From Terriglobales bacterium (GTDB lineage Bacteria; Acidobacteriota; Terriglobia; Terriglobales; Acidobacteriaceae): a stretch of 32,697 nt of DNA. The stretch is taken from NCBI GenBank assembly GCA_025927695.1, contig JAICLA010000006.1, forward strand, positions 1 through 32,697, read 5' to 3'. Position 1 is the first letter of the stretch; each line of letters opens with the position of its first letter. The notes below the pieces were generated by a model, which made no database searches, was not told the DNA's origin, and saw nothing but the letters and a program-made list of their open reading frames with translations. Of this stretch, positions 1 to 8,763 are shown piece by piece. A program made the position numbers and the translations under genes.

Positions 1-1
1 T

Positions 2-2008
2 CCGAACGTGTCGAATCCAAATGTCTCGAACGCTCCGGTCTCTGACGCCACATACACCATCACCAATCACGGCAACACTAGCAGCTCTTATACCGTGAAG
101 CTGGTAGGCGACGCGCCCAGCGCTCCATTGCAAATCATTATCAGCAAGCCCTACAGCAATCCAACTTCGGTGAACTGCCAACTCGCTGATCAGCAGAACA
201 ACATCTTGCTAGACAATGTGAACAGCGCGGTTGTGCTGCCTCCGACGAATCTCAGTGACCCGTTGATCACAAACCCCAATATCAGCAATCCCACGGTCGC
301 GCTTGCACCAGGGGAGAGCGCACTCATCACCATTCGCGGCATCAACGTGACGTTGGAGCAGATGTCTCAGATCGTCGGGCAGATTGCTCCGGTAGTCGTG
401 GCACAGGCGCCGAATACCAACGATCCTACGAATACGCCGCCGGTCGCCACTCCTTTCTTCATCACTACTTCTTCGCAACTGCCCACCGCTACTGCTGGAC
501 AACAGTACTCAACACCATTGTCTGTGGTCGGCGGCACTGCGCCTTATAGCTGGGCGGTCGTCTCTGGATTCATGCCGAAAGGATTCGTGCTCACGCCCGG
601 CCGAAGTTCCGCGACGGAGTTCATCGCGAATGCCGCTCCTGGCTCAAACGGACCGGGTACCTACAACTTCACCGTACAGGTGACGGATGCGTCCGCTGCG
701 ACCACCACCAAGCAGTTCACCGTGGTGATGAATAATCTGGGCAACTTGTCTTTCGTCAGTCAACCTGCGGCATCCACTGTTGGCCAGGCTATCTCGCCCG
801 CCGTGCAGGTGCGTCTGCTTGATAACACCGGCGCGCCAATAGCGACGTTTCCGGTGAATCTCGCCCTAGGCAACGCCGGTTCCAATCCTGGAGGCGGTGT
901 CTTATCAGGCACAACTTCTGTACTCACGGATGCAACTGGCATCGCGACGTTCCCGAACCTGTCGATCGATCAACCGGGAACTGGCTATAACCTCATTGCG
1001 ACCGGTCAAAACCTTACGCCTGCGACATCTGCTCCGTTTGATGAGAGTGTTGCCGTCACTCCATTTGTAGGCCGCGCCACTGACCCAACGGGCGATAGCT
1101 CTGGTGCGGATTTAACATCCGCAACCGTCAATACCAGTGCGGACGGAAACGTCACATTGTCTGTTCGCTACGCTCCCGGCACGTTCAGCGGAGCTACTAC
1201 GGAAGCCGACTTCTTGCTGGATACTGACCAAAAGACTGTAACGGGAAGTCCCGGTTCAGACGCCGCTTGCCAAAACGATGCCACTGTATTGGGCACAGAT
1301 TACCTGGTCATTATGCAATCCAATTTCGGCAATAACACCGCGCACATATACAAGGCGACGGGCGGTTGCAATCAATATCAGGAACTGGGAACAGCGTCGG
1401 TGACTTTGGCAAGGGATGGGATGGACGTCACGTTCCCACTCTCAATGCTCACCAACACTGCCTCTGCCACCACTTCTGGGCCGGCTAGCAGCGGCCCTTG
1501 GAATTTCAAGGTAACGACTGATAGCAGCATAGGGAATGGAGCATTTTCAGGCTTGCAGGATGTAATGCCCGATGTCGGGTTTGTCGATTCCACGACCTCC
1601 GCCGTGATAACCGGAGTCGTGTTCAGCGGCAACGCTGCGAACCCGACCATCACCATCTCCGGCACAGGATTCGGGACCGCCCCGACCGCAACGACTGTCG
1701 GTTTTCCGGACTTTACTGGTTTCGATTATGGCGATGCGCTTTACATCGAGGATTTCTCCAATAATCCGCAAGCGTTCAGCGCGGGACGCGGTCTGCCGAA
1801 TAATGCACAGCAGCGGGACTTTATTGGTCTCGTGATAGTCAGCTACACGGACACTTCGATCACTTATCAGTTAGGGTCGGACTATTCACTCTCTTACTAT
1901 CCAAGCGGCCAGTACGCCTTGAATGCGGGTGATAGCTTCAATGTGGTTGTGGCAGGCGGCGCGTCATTCAGTGGAACAGTGTCCTACAACAATGTAGTAA
2001 TCCCGTGA
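2..2008 (+). CDS. Secreted/surface protein with putative Ig-like domains (5'-truncated by window edge)
   Basis: Frame is open through the window start (P-N-V-S-N-P-N-V-S-N...); the GTG at 8 lies inside a repeat, so it is not a convincing start. Contains an Ig-like segment (TATAGQQYSTPLSVVGGTAPYSWAVVSG...) and IPT-like Gly/Thr-rich stretches. Confidence 0.75.
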   Translation, partial: PNVSNPNVSNAPVSDATYTITNHGNTSSSYTVKLVGDAPSAPLQIIISKPYSNPTSVNCQLADQQNNILLDNVNSAVVLPPTNLSDPLITNPNISNPTVALAPGESALITIRGINVTLEQMSQIVGQIAPVVVAQAPNTNDPTNTPPVATPFFITTSSQLPTATAGQQYSTPLSVVGGTAPYSWAVVSGFMPKGFVLTPGRSSATEFIANAAPGSNGPGTYNFTVQVTDASAATTTKQFTVVMNNLGNLSFVSQPAASTVGQAISPAVQVRLLDNTGAPIATFPVNLALGNAGSNPGGGVLSGTTSVLTDATGIATFPNLSIDQPGTGYNLIATGQNLTPATSAPFDESVAVTPFVGRATDPTGDSSGADLTSATVNTSADGNVTLSVRYAPGTFSGATTEADFLLDTDQKTVTGSPGSDAACQNDATVLGTDYLVIMQSNFGNNTAHIYKATGGCNQYQELGTASVTLARDGMDVTFPLSMLTNTASATTSGPASSGPWNFKVTTDSSIGNGAFSGLQDVMPDVGFVDSTTSAVITGVVFSGNAANPTITISGTGFGTAPTATTVGFPDFTGFDYGDALYIEDFSNNPQAFSAGRGLPNNAQQRDFIGLVIVSYTDTSITYQLGSDYSLSYYPSGQYALNAGDSFNVVVAGGASFSGTVSYNNVVIP

Positions 2009-2060
2009 TCTGCCACTAACGAAGGCGCATGTTGGGACTTAAGCAAGGGGACCCGCTCAT

Positions 2061-4964
2061 TTAAGGGGTGGCGCGTTTGCGCGCATCCTGGATCATTTGA
2101 TCGGGGTCCCCCTTTTCTTTTATCGCCAGAAAAGCTTTATAAGACTGCGACGCGTTTGGGCTACCCAGCCCTTCTTGCGCACGTCCCCGATAGTAGAGCA
2201 CTGGGGGATATAGATGGAATGTCGGCGACTCGTCCAGGAACAGCGCTGTGACTTCGCCGCGGCGCTTGGTACAGATCTCAAATTGAGCGTCCGCTTCAGG
2301 GTAGGCTTTCGCCTCGACATACGCTCGACCAAGATCGAAGTGTCCGAGCCAAGTGTCGCTGATCTTTTGCGCTTCCTGAAAGCTGCGGACCGCATCGCCG
2401 GCTTTGCCGGTTTTGAGAAAAATCTCACCCTGTATCACCTTGGCGTATGCTTGCGGATCAGCTTCCAGCCGTGCAGAAAGTGTTTTCGCGATCTTGCCCG
2501 CATCCTCGATTTTTCCCGCAGCCAAAAAAATCCGTGCCGCGGAGATCACCACAGCATCGTCATTGCTTAATGACACCGCCGCCTGTGCCTCGGTGGAAGC
2601 TTGCGGCGATTTTCCAAGCGACAGAAGTGCGTCGCCCATGGCGATGTGTTTCAACGCCGCCGCCCCTTTGTCCCCTGCTGAAAGATCTGTGGCTATCGCG
2701 GGGGTGAGAATAGCGATCGCTTGCGTCGCCCGGCCTTGGTAGAGAGCAACATCCGCCAGTGCGAGGTGTGCGATCGAAGCGCTCCTGGCATCGAGCGCTG
2801 CCATTTTTTTGAATGTGTCAGTCGCCGCGTCAGGTTGGTCCAGTGCAAGCTGAGAAAGCCCCATTCCTACAAATGCAGTGGGGTAGGTAGGATTCAGGTC
2901 AAGGACCGCCTGCTGTTCTTTGATAGCATCCTCGAACTGGCCCGCGTACATTGCATACAGCCCCACGTTGTTTCTCTGGGGCACGTTCTTAGGGAAGATC
3001 TCGATCGACTTGCGGCCATACTCGAGCGCCGCATTCATGTCGCGCCGATAAAAATAGGCAAGCGCGAGATTAGCAATGCCGACTGAATCTGACGGATACT
3101 CCTTGACCAGCGCCGTCATCTCCTCGAACGCCCGCTGAGGTTTGCGCGCCGTGAGATAGTAACCACCGCGAGTGCGATATTTTTCGCGGTCGGTCATCCG
3201 ATCCATCCGCTGCAAAGCAAGCTTGTAATTCTCTTCGGCGAGGTCGCGCTTTCCTTCGTTCTGGTACACCACCGCAAGGCCTGCGTAGGCCCGCCCCATG
3301 CTGGGGTCCAGTTTGATGGCCTTCTCGTAATGTCCTATAGCCTCATCGTATTTGCCGGATTGTTGCGCTGCGAGCTGCCCTTGCGCGTACTCATGCGCTG
3401 CCTCCAGCGAAGAGGCAGTGTAAGTTTCGTTCTCCAACGACGTGTTAATGTGCTGGTCGCCAAGGTCTTTGCGCAACTTGTCGGCAATACTGGTCACTGC
3501 GGGCAAGACTCCGCCTTTATCCGACACCTGCGCAGTCTCAATCGCGACCTGATGCCCATCAGTGGCGTCGACTGCTTTGACCTTTAGAAGGTACTGACTG
3601 CCCGATGATTCGATGGAACCGCTAAGCACCAGATTGATGCCTTCACGAGCCGCGATCAGTTGAGCCAATGAGTCGTCGATGGCGGTGCTGCCCGGCCGGA
3701 TCTGTGCACCGATCTTGTGCGCTTGATTGCGGCTATAAGAAGAGATGAATGAGGCGCCTTCCATGGCCACGCCTAATGCAGGTTCCAAAGTCTCTTCGAA
3801 GACCGAGTCCGATGTTTTATTGGAGAAGTCCGCGATCAAGACAGTTATGGGTTTGTTTGGCGCAACCGATGTAGGATGCACGTGCCACATCCGTCCCACC
3901 GCCAGCAGGATCGCAATAACAACACACGCGGCAACAATCCCTATCGTGCCGCGTGACACTGCTCTAGGCGAAGTAGGTTCAAGCCGCACGGCAGCACTTG
4001 AGGGCAATTGCACAAATGTTGAAGCCCCACCCCGCCAAGCCTCGAGGTCCCGGACGATCTCCGCGGCACTCTGATAACGATCCGCAGGCAGTGGCTCGAG
4101 ACACCTTCTCACCATGTCACTTAGCACAGGGGGAATGCTGGGATCGACTTCCATCGGGGGGACGGCGCGTTGCTGGCTGCGCTTTACCAGGCTGGCGATT
4201 GCGCTGTCGGCTTCGTAAGGGCCCTTGTTTGTGAGCAGCTCGTAAAAGATGATGCCCAAGGTGAAGAGGTCGGAACGCGAATCAAGTTCTCGCCCTTGAG
4301 CTTGTTCGGGTGACATGTACCGCATGGTGCCCAGCAGCGTACCCGCGACTGTGAGACTTTCCGTCTCCGCCGAGTGCGCGAGACCAAAGTCCATAACGAG
4401 GATCCGACCATTGGTTTGCCGGATGATGTTTTGTGGCTTGAGATCGCGATGGACCACGCCTTCGCCATGTGCGGCTTCGAGGGCGCGGCTCACTTGTAGC
4501 ATGATCTCTACGGCCTCATGAATGGGAAGCTTGCCACAGCGCGTAACGTATTTGTTTAAGTCCTCACCCTGGATGTACTCCATGGTGATGAACCGAAGTC
4601 CCGCATCCTCACAGAAGTCATAAATGCGGATGACATTTTTGTGTGTGACCTGCCGCGCTACGATGATCTCCTGCTTGAACCGCTGCAGCACGAGCGGGTT
4701 ATCTGCCAGATCGGTTCGGATCGTCTTAATGGCAACCGCGCGTCCGAGTTCACGATCTTGCGCTTTGTACACCGCGCCCATGCCGCCCTGGCCAAGAAGC
4801 TCAAGAACCTCATACCGGTTTGCAATAACGCGCCCTGCCTGCAATCGGGGAAATTCATTGGGAACACCGGAGCTACTAGCCGTGCCAACGGCAGCGGACG
4901 TACCCGAGCTGCTAGGAACGAACGTTTCCTGCTCGTCCAACCGCTTTTTGGGTCCGTCAGTCAT
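2061..4964 (-). CDS. Transmembrane eukaryotic-like Ser/Thr protein kinase with C-terminal TPR repeats
   Basis: Kinase motifs LGQGGMGAVYKA, VVHRDLKPQNII, DFGLA; TM helix IGIVAACVVIAILLAVG; C-terminal TPR-like repeats. ORF opens at 5015 but internal ATG at 4964 (MTDGPKKRLDE) is the likelier start. Confidence 0.9.
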   Translation of the reverse strand: MTDGPKKRLDEQETFVPSSSGTSAAVGTASSSGVPNEFPRLQAGRVIANRYEVLELLGQGGMGAVYKAQDRELGRAVAIKTIRTDLADNPLVLQRFKQEIIVARQVTHKNVIRIYDFCEDAGLRFITMEYIQGEDLNKYVTRCGKLPIHEAVEIMLQVSRALEAAHGEGVVHRDLKPQNIIRQTNGRILVMDFGLAHSAETESLTVAGTLLGTMRYMSPEQAQGRELDSRSDLFTLGIIFYELLTNKGPYEADSAIASLVKRSQQRAVPPMEVDPSIPPVLSDMVRRCLEPLPADRYQSAAEIVRDLEAWRGGASTFVQLPSSAAVRLEPTSPRAVSRGTIGIVAACVVIAILLAVGRMWHVHPTSVAPNKPITVLIADFSNKTSDSVFEETLEPALGVAMEGASFISSYSRNQAHKIGAQIRPGSTAIDDSLAQLIAAREGINLVLSGSIESSGSQYLLKVKAVDATDGHQVAIETAQVSDKGGVLPAVTSIADKLRKDLGDQHINTSLENETYTASSLEAAHEYAQGQLAAQQSGKYDEAIGHYEKAIKLDPSMGRAYAGLAVVYQNEGKRDLAEENYKLALQRMDRMTDREKYRTRGGYYLTARKPQRAFEEMTALVKEYPSDSVGIANLALAYFYRRDMNAALEYGRKSIEIFPKNVPQRNNVGLYAMYAGQFEDAIKEQQAVLDLNPTYPTAFVGMGLSQLALDQPDAATDTFKKMAALDARSASIAHLALADVALYQGRATQAIAILTPAIATDLSAGDKGAAALKHIAMGDALLSLGKSPQASTEAQAAVSLSNDDAVVISAARIFLAAGKIEDAGKIAKTLSARLEADPQAYAKVIQGEIFLKTGKAGDAVRSFQEAQKISDTWLGHFDLGRAYVEAKAYPEADAQFEICTKRRGEVTALFLDESPTFHLYPPVLYYRGRAQEGLGSPNASQSYKAFLAIKEKGDPDQMIQDARKRATP

Positions 4965-5184
4965 AGCGTATCTGCGCAGTATATCTCGCTTTCTTTGTGA
5001 AAGGTGAGCACTCAAGTTACTTAGAGAGCTGAGTTTAGTTGATTTGTACTAGAGTTTGGCCCACGGATGCTACGCGGGACGGCAGTGGGCGGGCTGGCAC
5101 CCCCAAGCCGGCCACTCTCACAACCAGCAGTGGGCTCTCCCTCATCTAGCAAAGGGTGCTGTTCAGATTGAGCTCGATTGGCCG

Positions 5185-7503
5185 ATGAAGGACTCTAAGC
5201 AAGGGCGGATCATTCGCCTCCAACCGCACAACACCATTGAATATGTAAGCCAGGATCGCACCGTGCTCGCTACGGGATTAGATGGGTGTGTCTCTCCTCA
5301 CCCTGACCAGGGATTATTTGTCTACGAGACCCGAATGGTCAATCAGTACAACTATCGTTTGAGCGGTGAACCGTTCTTCTCAGTCGCACTTTCCAACATC
5401 GAGCAGCATTCGTGGATGGGCTATTACATTCAGACTCCGCCAGAGCAACGCGGGGATGAGCATGCCAGCGGCTACATCTCTGACATGTCAGAACACACTA
5501 TTGAATTGCGCGTCACGCGATCCATTGGCCAAGGAGTTCACGAAGATCTTTACCTAACGAATCACACGCAAAAACCGTCAGCATTAGAATTGCAGATCGA
5601 GATAGACGGTGACTTCATCGATCCCAAAGAGGCATATGCAGGGCGTAAACAAAACGGACGCATAACGCGAGAGTGGCGTGAGATCAATGGGATTCACGAA
5701 CTTTACTTTGATTACGTGGCTGAGAATCATTTTTCTCATCAAGGCCATTCAGGCACTGCCCGAATTCATCGCGGATTGGCCTATCGCATCGTGAATGCGC
5801 CCGCCGAGCCGACGTACACCAATGGCGTGATTCGCATGCAAGTCTCCCTCGCTCCTCACCAGCAGTGGCACGCTTGTGTTGAGTTTGTTCCGTTCATTGA
5901 GGAACAAGAACTGCGGCCACTCTATGACTGCGCCGCACTCACATCGCGGGCAAACTCGCTCGATCACCGGAGTGACATTTACCTGAGCAATGCCGCCATT
6001 TTCTCCGCGCCGCACTCTGAAGATCTCTCCCATGCGGTGGTTGAAACACTGGAACAGGCCAAAAGCGATCTGGCGGCACTCCGCCTATTTGATCTCGATC
6101 ACGGCCCAGACGCGTGGATCATGGCTGCCGGCCTGCCCAAGTATCTCGCGCTTTTCGGCAGGGACACTCTTACAGCTGCATGGCAGGCGGCTATCTCCAG
6201 TCCACAGATGATGCGGGGCGTGTTACAGGAATTGCCGCGCTGGCAGGGAAGCGTCATCGATGATTGGCGTGACGAGCAGCCGGGAAGGATGCTGCATGAG
6301 GCGCACACGGGGCCGTTGTCCGCGCTGCGCTCCAATCCTCGAACGCGCTATTACGGCTCAGCCACCACGAGCAAGTTTTACCCCACCGTTCTTGGTGAAC
6401 TCTGGCACTGGACCGGCGATAAAGAAATGGTCGCGTCTCTGATCGAGCCCGCCCTGCGCGCTGTTGAATGGTGCGATGAGTACGGAGCCTTCATGCATGA
6501 CGGCTTTTATTCCTACATGACGCATTCTGAGCAAGGCAACAAGAACCAGGGCTGGAAGGATTCAGGCGATGCCATTGTGCACGCTGACGGTTCGCAAGTG
6601 AAAGCTCCCATCTCGACCGTGGAAGAGCAAGGGTTTGCTTACGCTGCCAAACTTCACCTGTCGGAAGTTCTGTGGTGGTGCGACCGTAAGGACGATTCTA
6701 AGCGGCTGTTCCATGAAGCTTCGGAGTTGAAGAAACGGTTCAACGATGTGTTCTGGATGGACGACGAGCAGTACTTCGCCATGGGTTTGGGGCCGGACCG
6801 CAAGAAGATCCGCTCGATCACTTGCGATGCCGGCCATTGCCTCACTACCGGCATCATCGACAGCTCGCGCGCGGAATGTGTCATGCGTCGCATGATGCGG
6901 CCTGATCTGTTCACCGGATGGGGGCTAAGAACGCTGTCGGCAGACCACCCCGCTTACGATCCTTTCAGCTATCATCGCGGCTCAGTCTGGCCGGTGGAGC
7001 ATGGAAGCTTCGCCATGGGTTTCATGCGCTATGGCTTCCATGATGCAGTGAACGCCATTTCGCGCGGCATCTTTGATGCTGCGGCTATGTTTGATTTCCG
7101 CCGGTTGCCTGAAGTCTTTTCCGGACACCAACGCGATGAGCAGCATCCATTCCCGGCGTTGTACGCCAAAACTTGCTGGCCGCAAGCTTGGTCAGCGTCT
7201 TCAGTATTCACGTTGGTACAAGCGATGCTCGGCATCTACCCGTACGCGCCACTCGATATCTTGATCGTAGATCCTAATTTGCCAGACTGGTTGCCCGAGA
7301 TCACGATCAGCAATCTCCATGTTGGTAAGGCTTCTGTGGACATTCGCTTCTATCGCAGAGAAGACGGCAACAGCAGCTATGAAGTGTTGGACAAGCGCGG
7401 CACACTCTATGTAGTTCGACAGCCCAGTCCCTGGTCACAAACGGATGGAAATGTTGAACGCTTGGTAGATATGCTTGCCAGCGTCGCGCCGGGCAAGCAC
7501 TAA
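5185..7503 (+). CDS. Glycogen debranching enzyme / amylo-alpha-1,6-glucosidase-like protein
   Basis: Motifs LPKYLALFGRDTLTAAWQA, NQGWKDSGDAIVHADG, YHRGSVWPVEHGSFAMG typical of the GDE-type (alpha/alpha)6 glycosidase family. ORF opens at 5056; ATG 5185 preferred. Confidence 0.8.
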   Translation: MKDSKQGRIIRLQPHNTIEYVSQDRTVLATGLDGCVSPHPDQGLFVYETRMVNQYNYRLSGEPFFSVALSNIEQHSWMGYYIQTPPEQRGDEHASGYISDMSEHTIELRVTRSIGQGVHEDLYLTNHTQKPSALELQIEIDGDFIDPKEAYAGRKQNGRITREWREINGIHELYFDYVAENHFSHQGHSGTARIHRGLAYRIVNAPAEPTYTNGVIRMQVSLAPHQQWHACVEFVPFIEEQELRPLYDCAALTSRANSLDHRSDIYLSNAAIFSAPHSEDLSHAVVETLEQAKSDLAALRLFDLDHGPDAWIMAAGLPKYLALFGRDTLTAAWQAAISSPQMMRGVLQELPRWQGSVIDDWRDEQPGRMLHEAHTGPLSALRSNPRTRYYGSATTSKFYPTVLGELWHWTGDKEMVASLIEPALRAVEWCDEYGAFMHDGFYSYMTHSEQGNKNQGWKDSGDAIVHADGSQVKAPISTVEEQGFAYAAKLHLSEVLWWCDRKDDSKRLFHEASELKKRFNDVFWMDDEQYFAMGLGPDRKKIRSITCDAGHCLTTGIIDSSRAECVMRRMMRPDLFTGWGLRTLSADHPAYDPFSYHRGSVWPVEHGSFAMGFMRYGFHDAVNAISRGIFDAAAMFDFRRLPEVFSGHQRDEQHPFPALYAKTCWPQAWSASSVFTLVQAMLGIYPYAPLDILIVDPNLPDWLPEITISNLHVGKASVDIRFYRREDGNSSYEVLDKRGTLYVVRQPSPWSQTDGNVERLVDMLASVAPGKH

Positions 7504-7670
7504 GGCCACAGGCGTTGTTTGTAAACTTAAATCGTTCATTTACTCCACGGCGCGCGGACGCTGATTCTCCTCACAGAACCTTGCGAACCCGCAAACAACC
7601 TTACGTTCGATCCGTCTGCTGGTCGGCAAGAGCCAAACACTTATTCTCCATTGTCATCCTACTTTCTGGG

Positions 7671-8753
7671 ATGTTGCATGCTGCCAAGTCGAACAAGCGT
7701 GTCAAACGAGACCACGGTGCGCTAAAGAATTCAGACATCGCCGAGCTTTTGGCTCTCAAGGCTGAGACCGCGAAGATGCCAGCGCAAAAAGCGCTTCGAC
7801 GTGCGTCAAGGCGGGCTCTGATGTGGCCCGAAGAAGCGGGAGACATCGTCGGGTCAGGGCGTTCGCTGACCGAGCTTACCGGCGTTGGTCCTTACATAGA
7901 GCGAGTGATTAAGGATTGGATCGAAAAGCCATCGACTTTGCCGACACCTCCGCCCGTACGGCGCAATTTTCTTACCTACGCGGACACACAAGTAATCCTT
8001 GCCAAGAAACCGACATGGTTGATGGGCATTAAGGGAGATCTGCAAATGCACACTACGTGGAGTGATGGTGAAGGAACGATCGCGGAGATGGCAGATGCAG
8101 GTGTGGAGCGCGGCTATGAATACATCGCCATCACCGACCACTCGAAAGGATTGAAGATCGCCGGAGGAATCACGGAAGAGCAAGTACGGGAACAAGCGCA
8201 AGAGATCGCTGCGGTCAATGATTCTCTCATGCGCGATGGCAAGCGATTGCGAGTGTTGCGCTCGATCGAATTGAACCTGAATCCGCGCGGGGAAGGCGAT
8301 ATGGATGAGAACTGTTTGTCTGAATTAGATATTGTCGTCGGCTGCTTTCACTCTTCCTTGCGTGGAAAGCAAGATCAGACGGAGCGGTATCTGGCGGGTT
8401 TGCGAAATCGCAGTATCAACATTCTTGGGCATCCTCGGGGGCGCATCTACAATTTCCGCTTGGGATTGATCGCAGAGTGGCAGAAAGTGTTTGATCTTGC
8501 CGCAGAGTTAGATAAGGCTGTAGAGATTGATGGTTATCCGGACCGCCAGGACCTAAGCATCGACCTTGTGCGCCTGGCAAAGAAGAGCGGTTGCAGGATC
8601 TCGCTCAGTACGGATTCACATGGACCTTCACAGCTGCGTTTCATCGAGTACTCGGCGGCAATTGCGCTGAAAGCGGGAATCCCACCTGAGCGGATCATCA
8701 ACTGCATGAGCCGGGATGAGTTATTGCAATGGGCGCGCAAAATCAGGCAGTAG
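7671..8753 (+). CDS. PolX-like helix-hairpin-helix + PHP-domain protein (predicted phosphoesterase/nuclease)
   Basis: N-terminal HhH-like segment (SDIAELLALKAE...GRSLTELTGVGPYIERVIKDWIE); PHP motifs DLQMHTTWSDG, ITDHS, GCFHSSLRG, ILGHPRGR, STDSHG. ORF opens at 7515; start uncertain. Confidence 0.8.
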   Translation: MLHAAKSNKRVKRDHGALKNSDIAELLALKAETAKMPAQKALRRASRRALMWPEEAGDIVGSGRSLTELTGVGPYIERVIKDWIEKPSTLPTPPPVRRNFLTYADTQVILAKKPTWLMGIKGDLQMHTTWSDGEGTIAEMADAGVERGYEYIAITDHSKGLKIAGGITEEQVREQAQEIAAVNDSLMRDGKRLRVLRSIELNLNPRGEGDMDENCLSELDIVVGCFHSSLRGKQDQTERYLAGLRNRSINILGHPRGRIYNFRLGLIAEWQKVFDLAAELDKAVEIDGYPDRQDLSIDLVRLAKKSGCRISLSTDSHGPSQLRFIEYSAAIALKAGIPPERIINCMSRDELLQWARKIRQ

Positions 8754-8763
8754 TCGTGTCCGG

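Noticed and set aside
2070-2083. GCGCG-TTT-GCGCGC hairpin near the kinase gene end
   Set aside because: Lies inside the coding sequence, short, no T-tract; not convincing as a terminator.
2214-5007. Multiple (+) ORFs (2214, 2404, 2721, 3745, 4624, etc.)
   Set aside because: All lie antisense within the kinase-TPR gene and look like composition-driven shadow ORFs.
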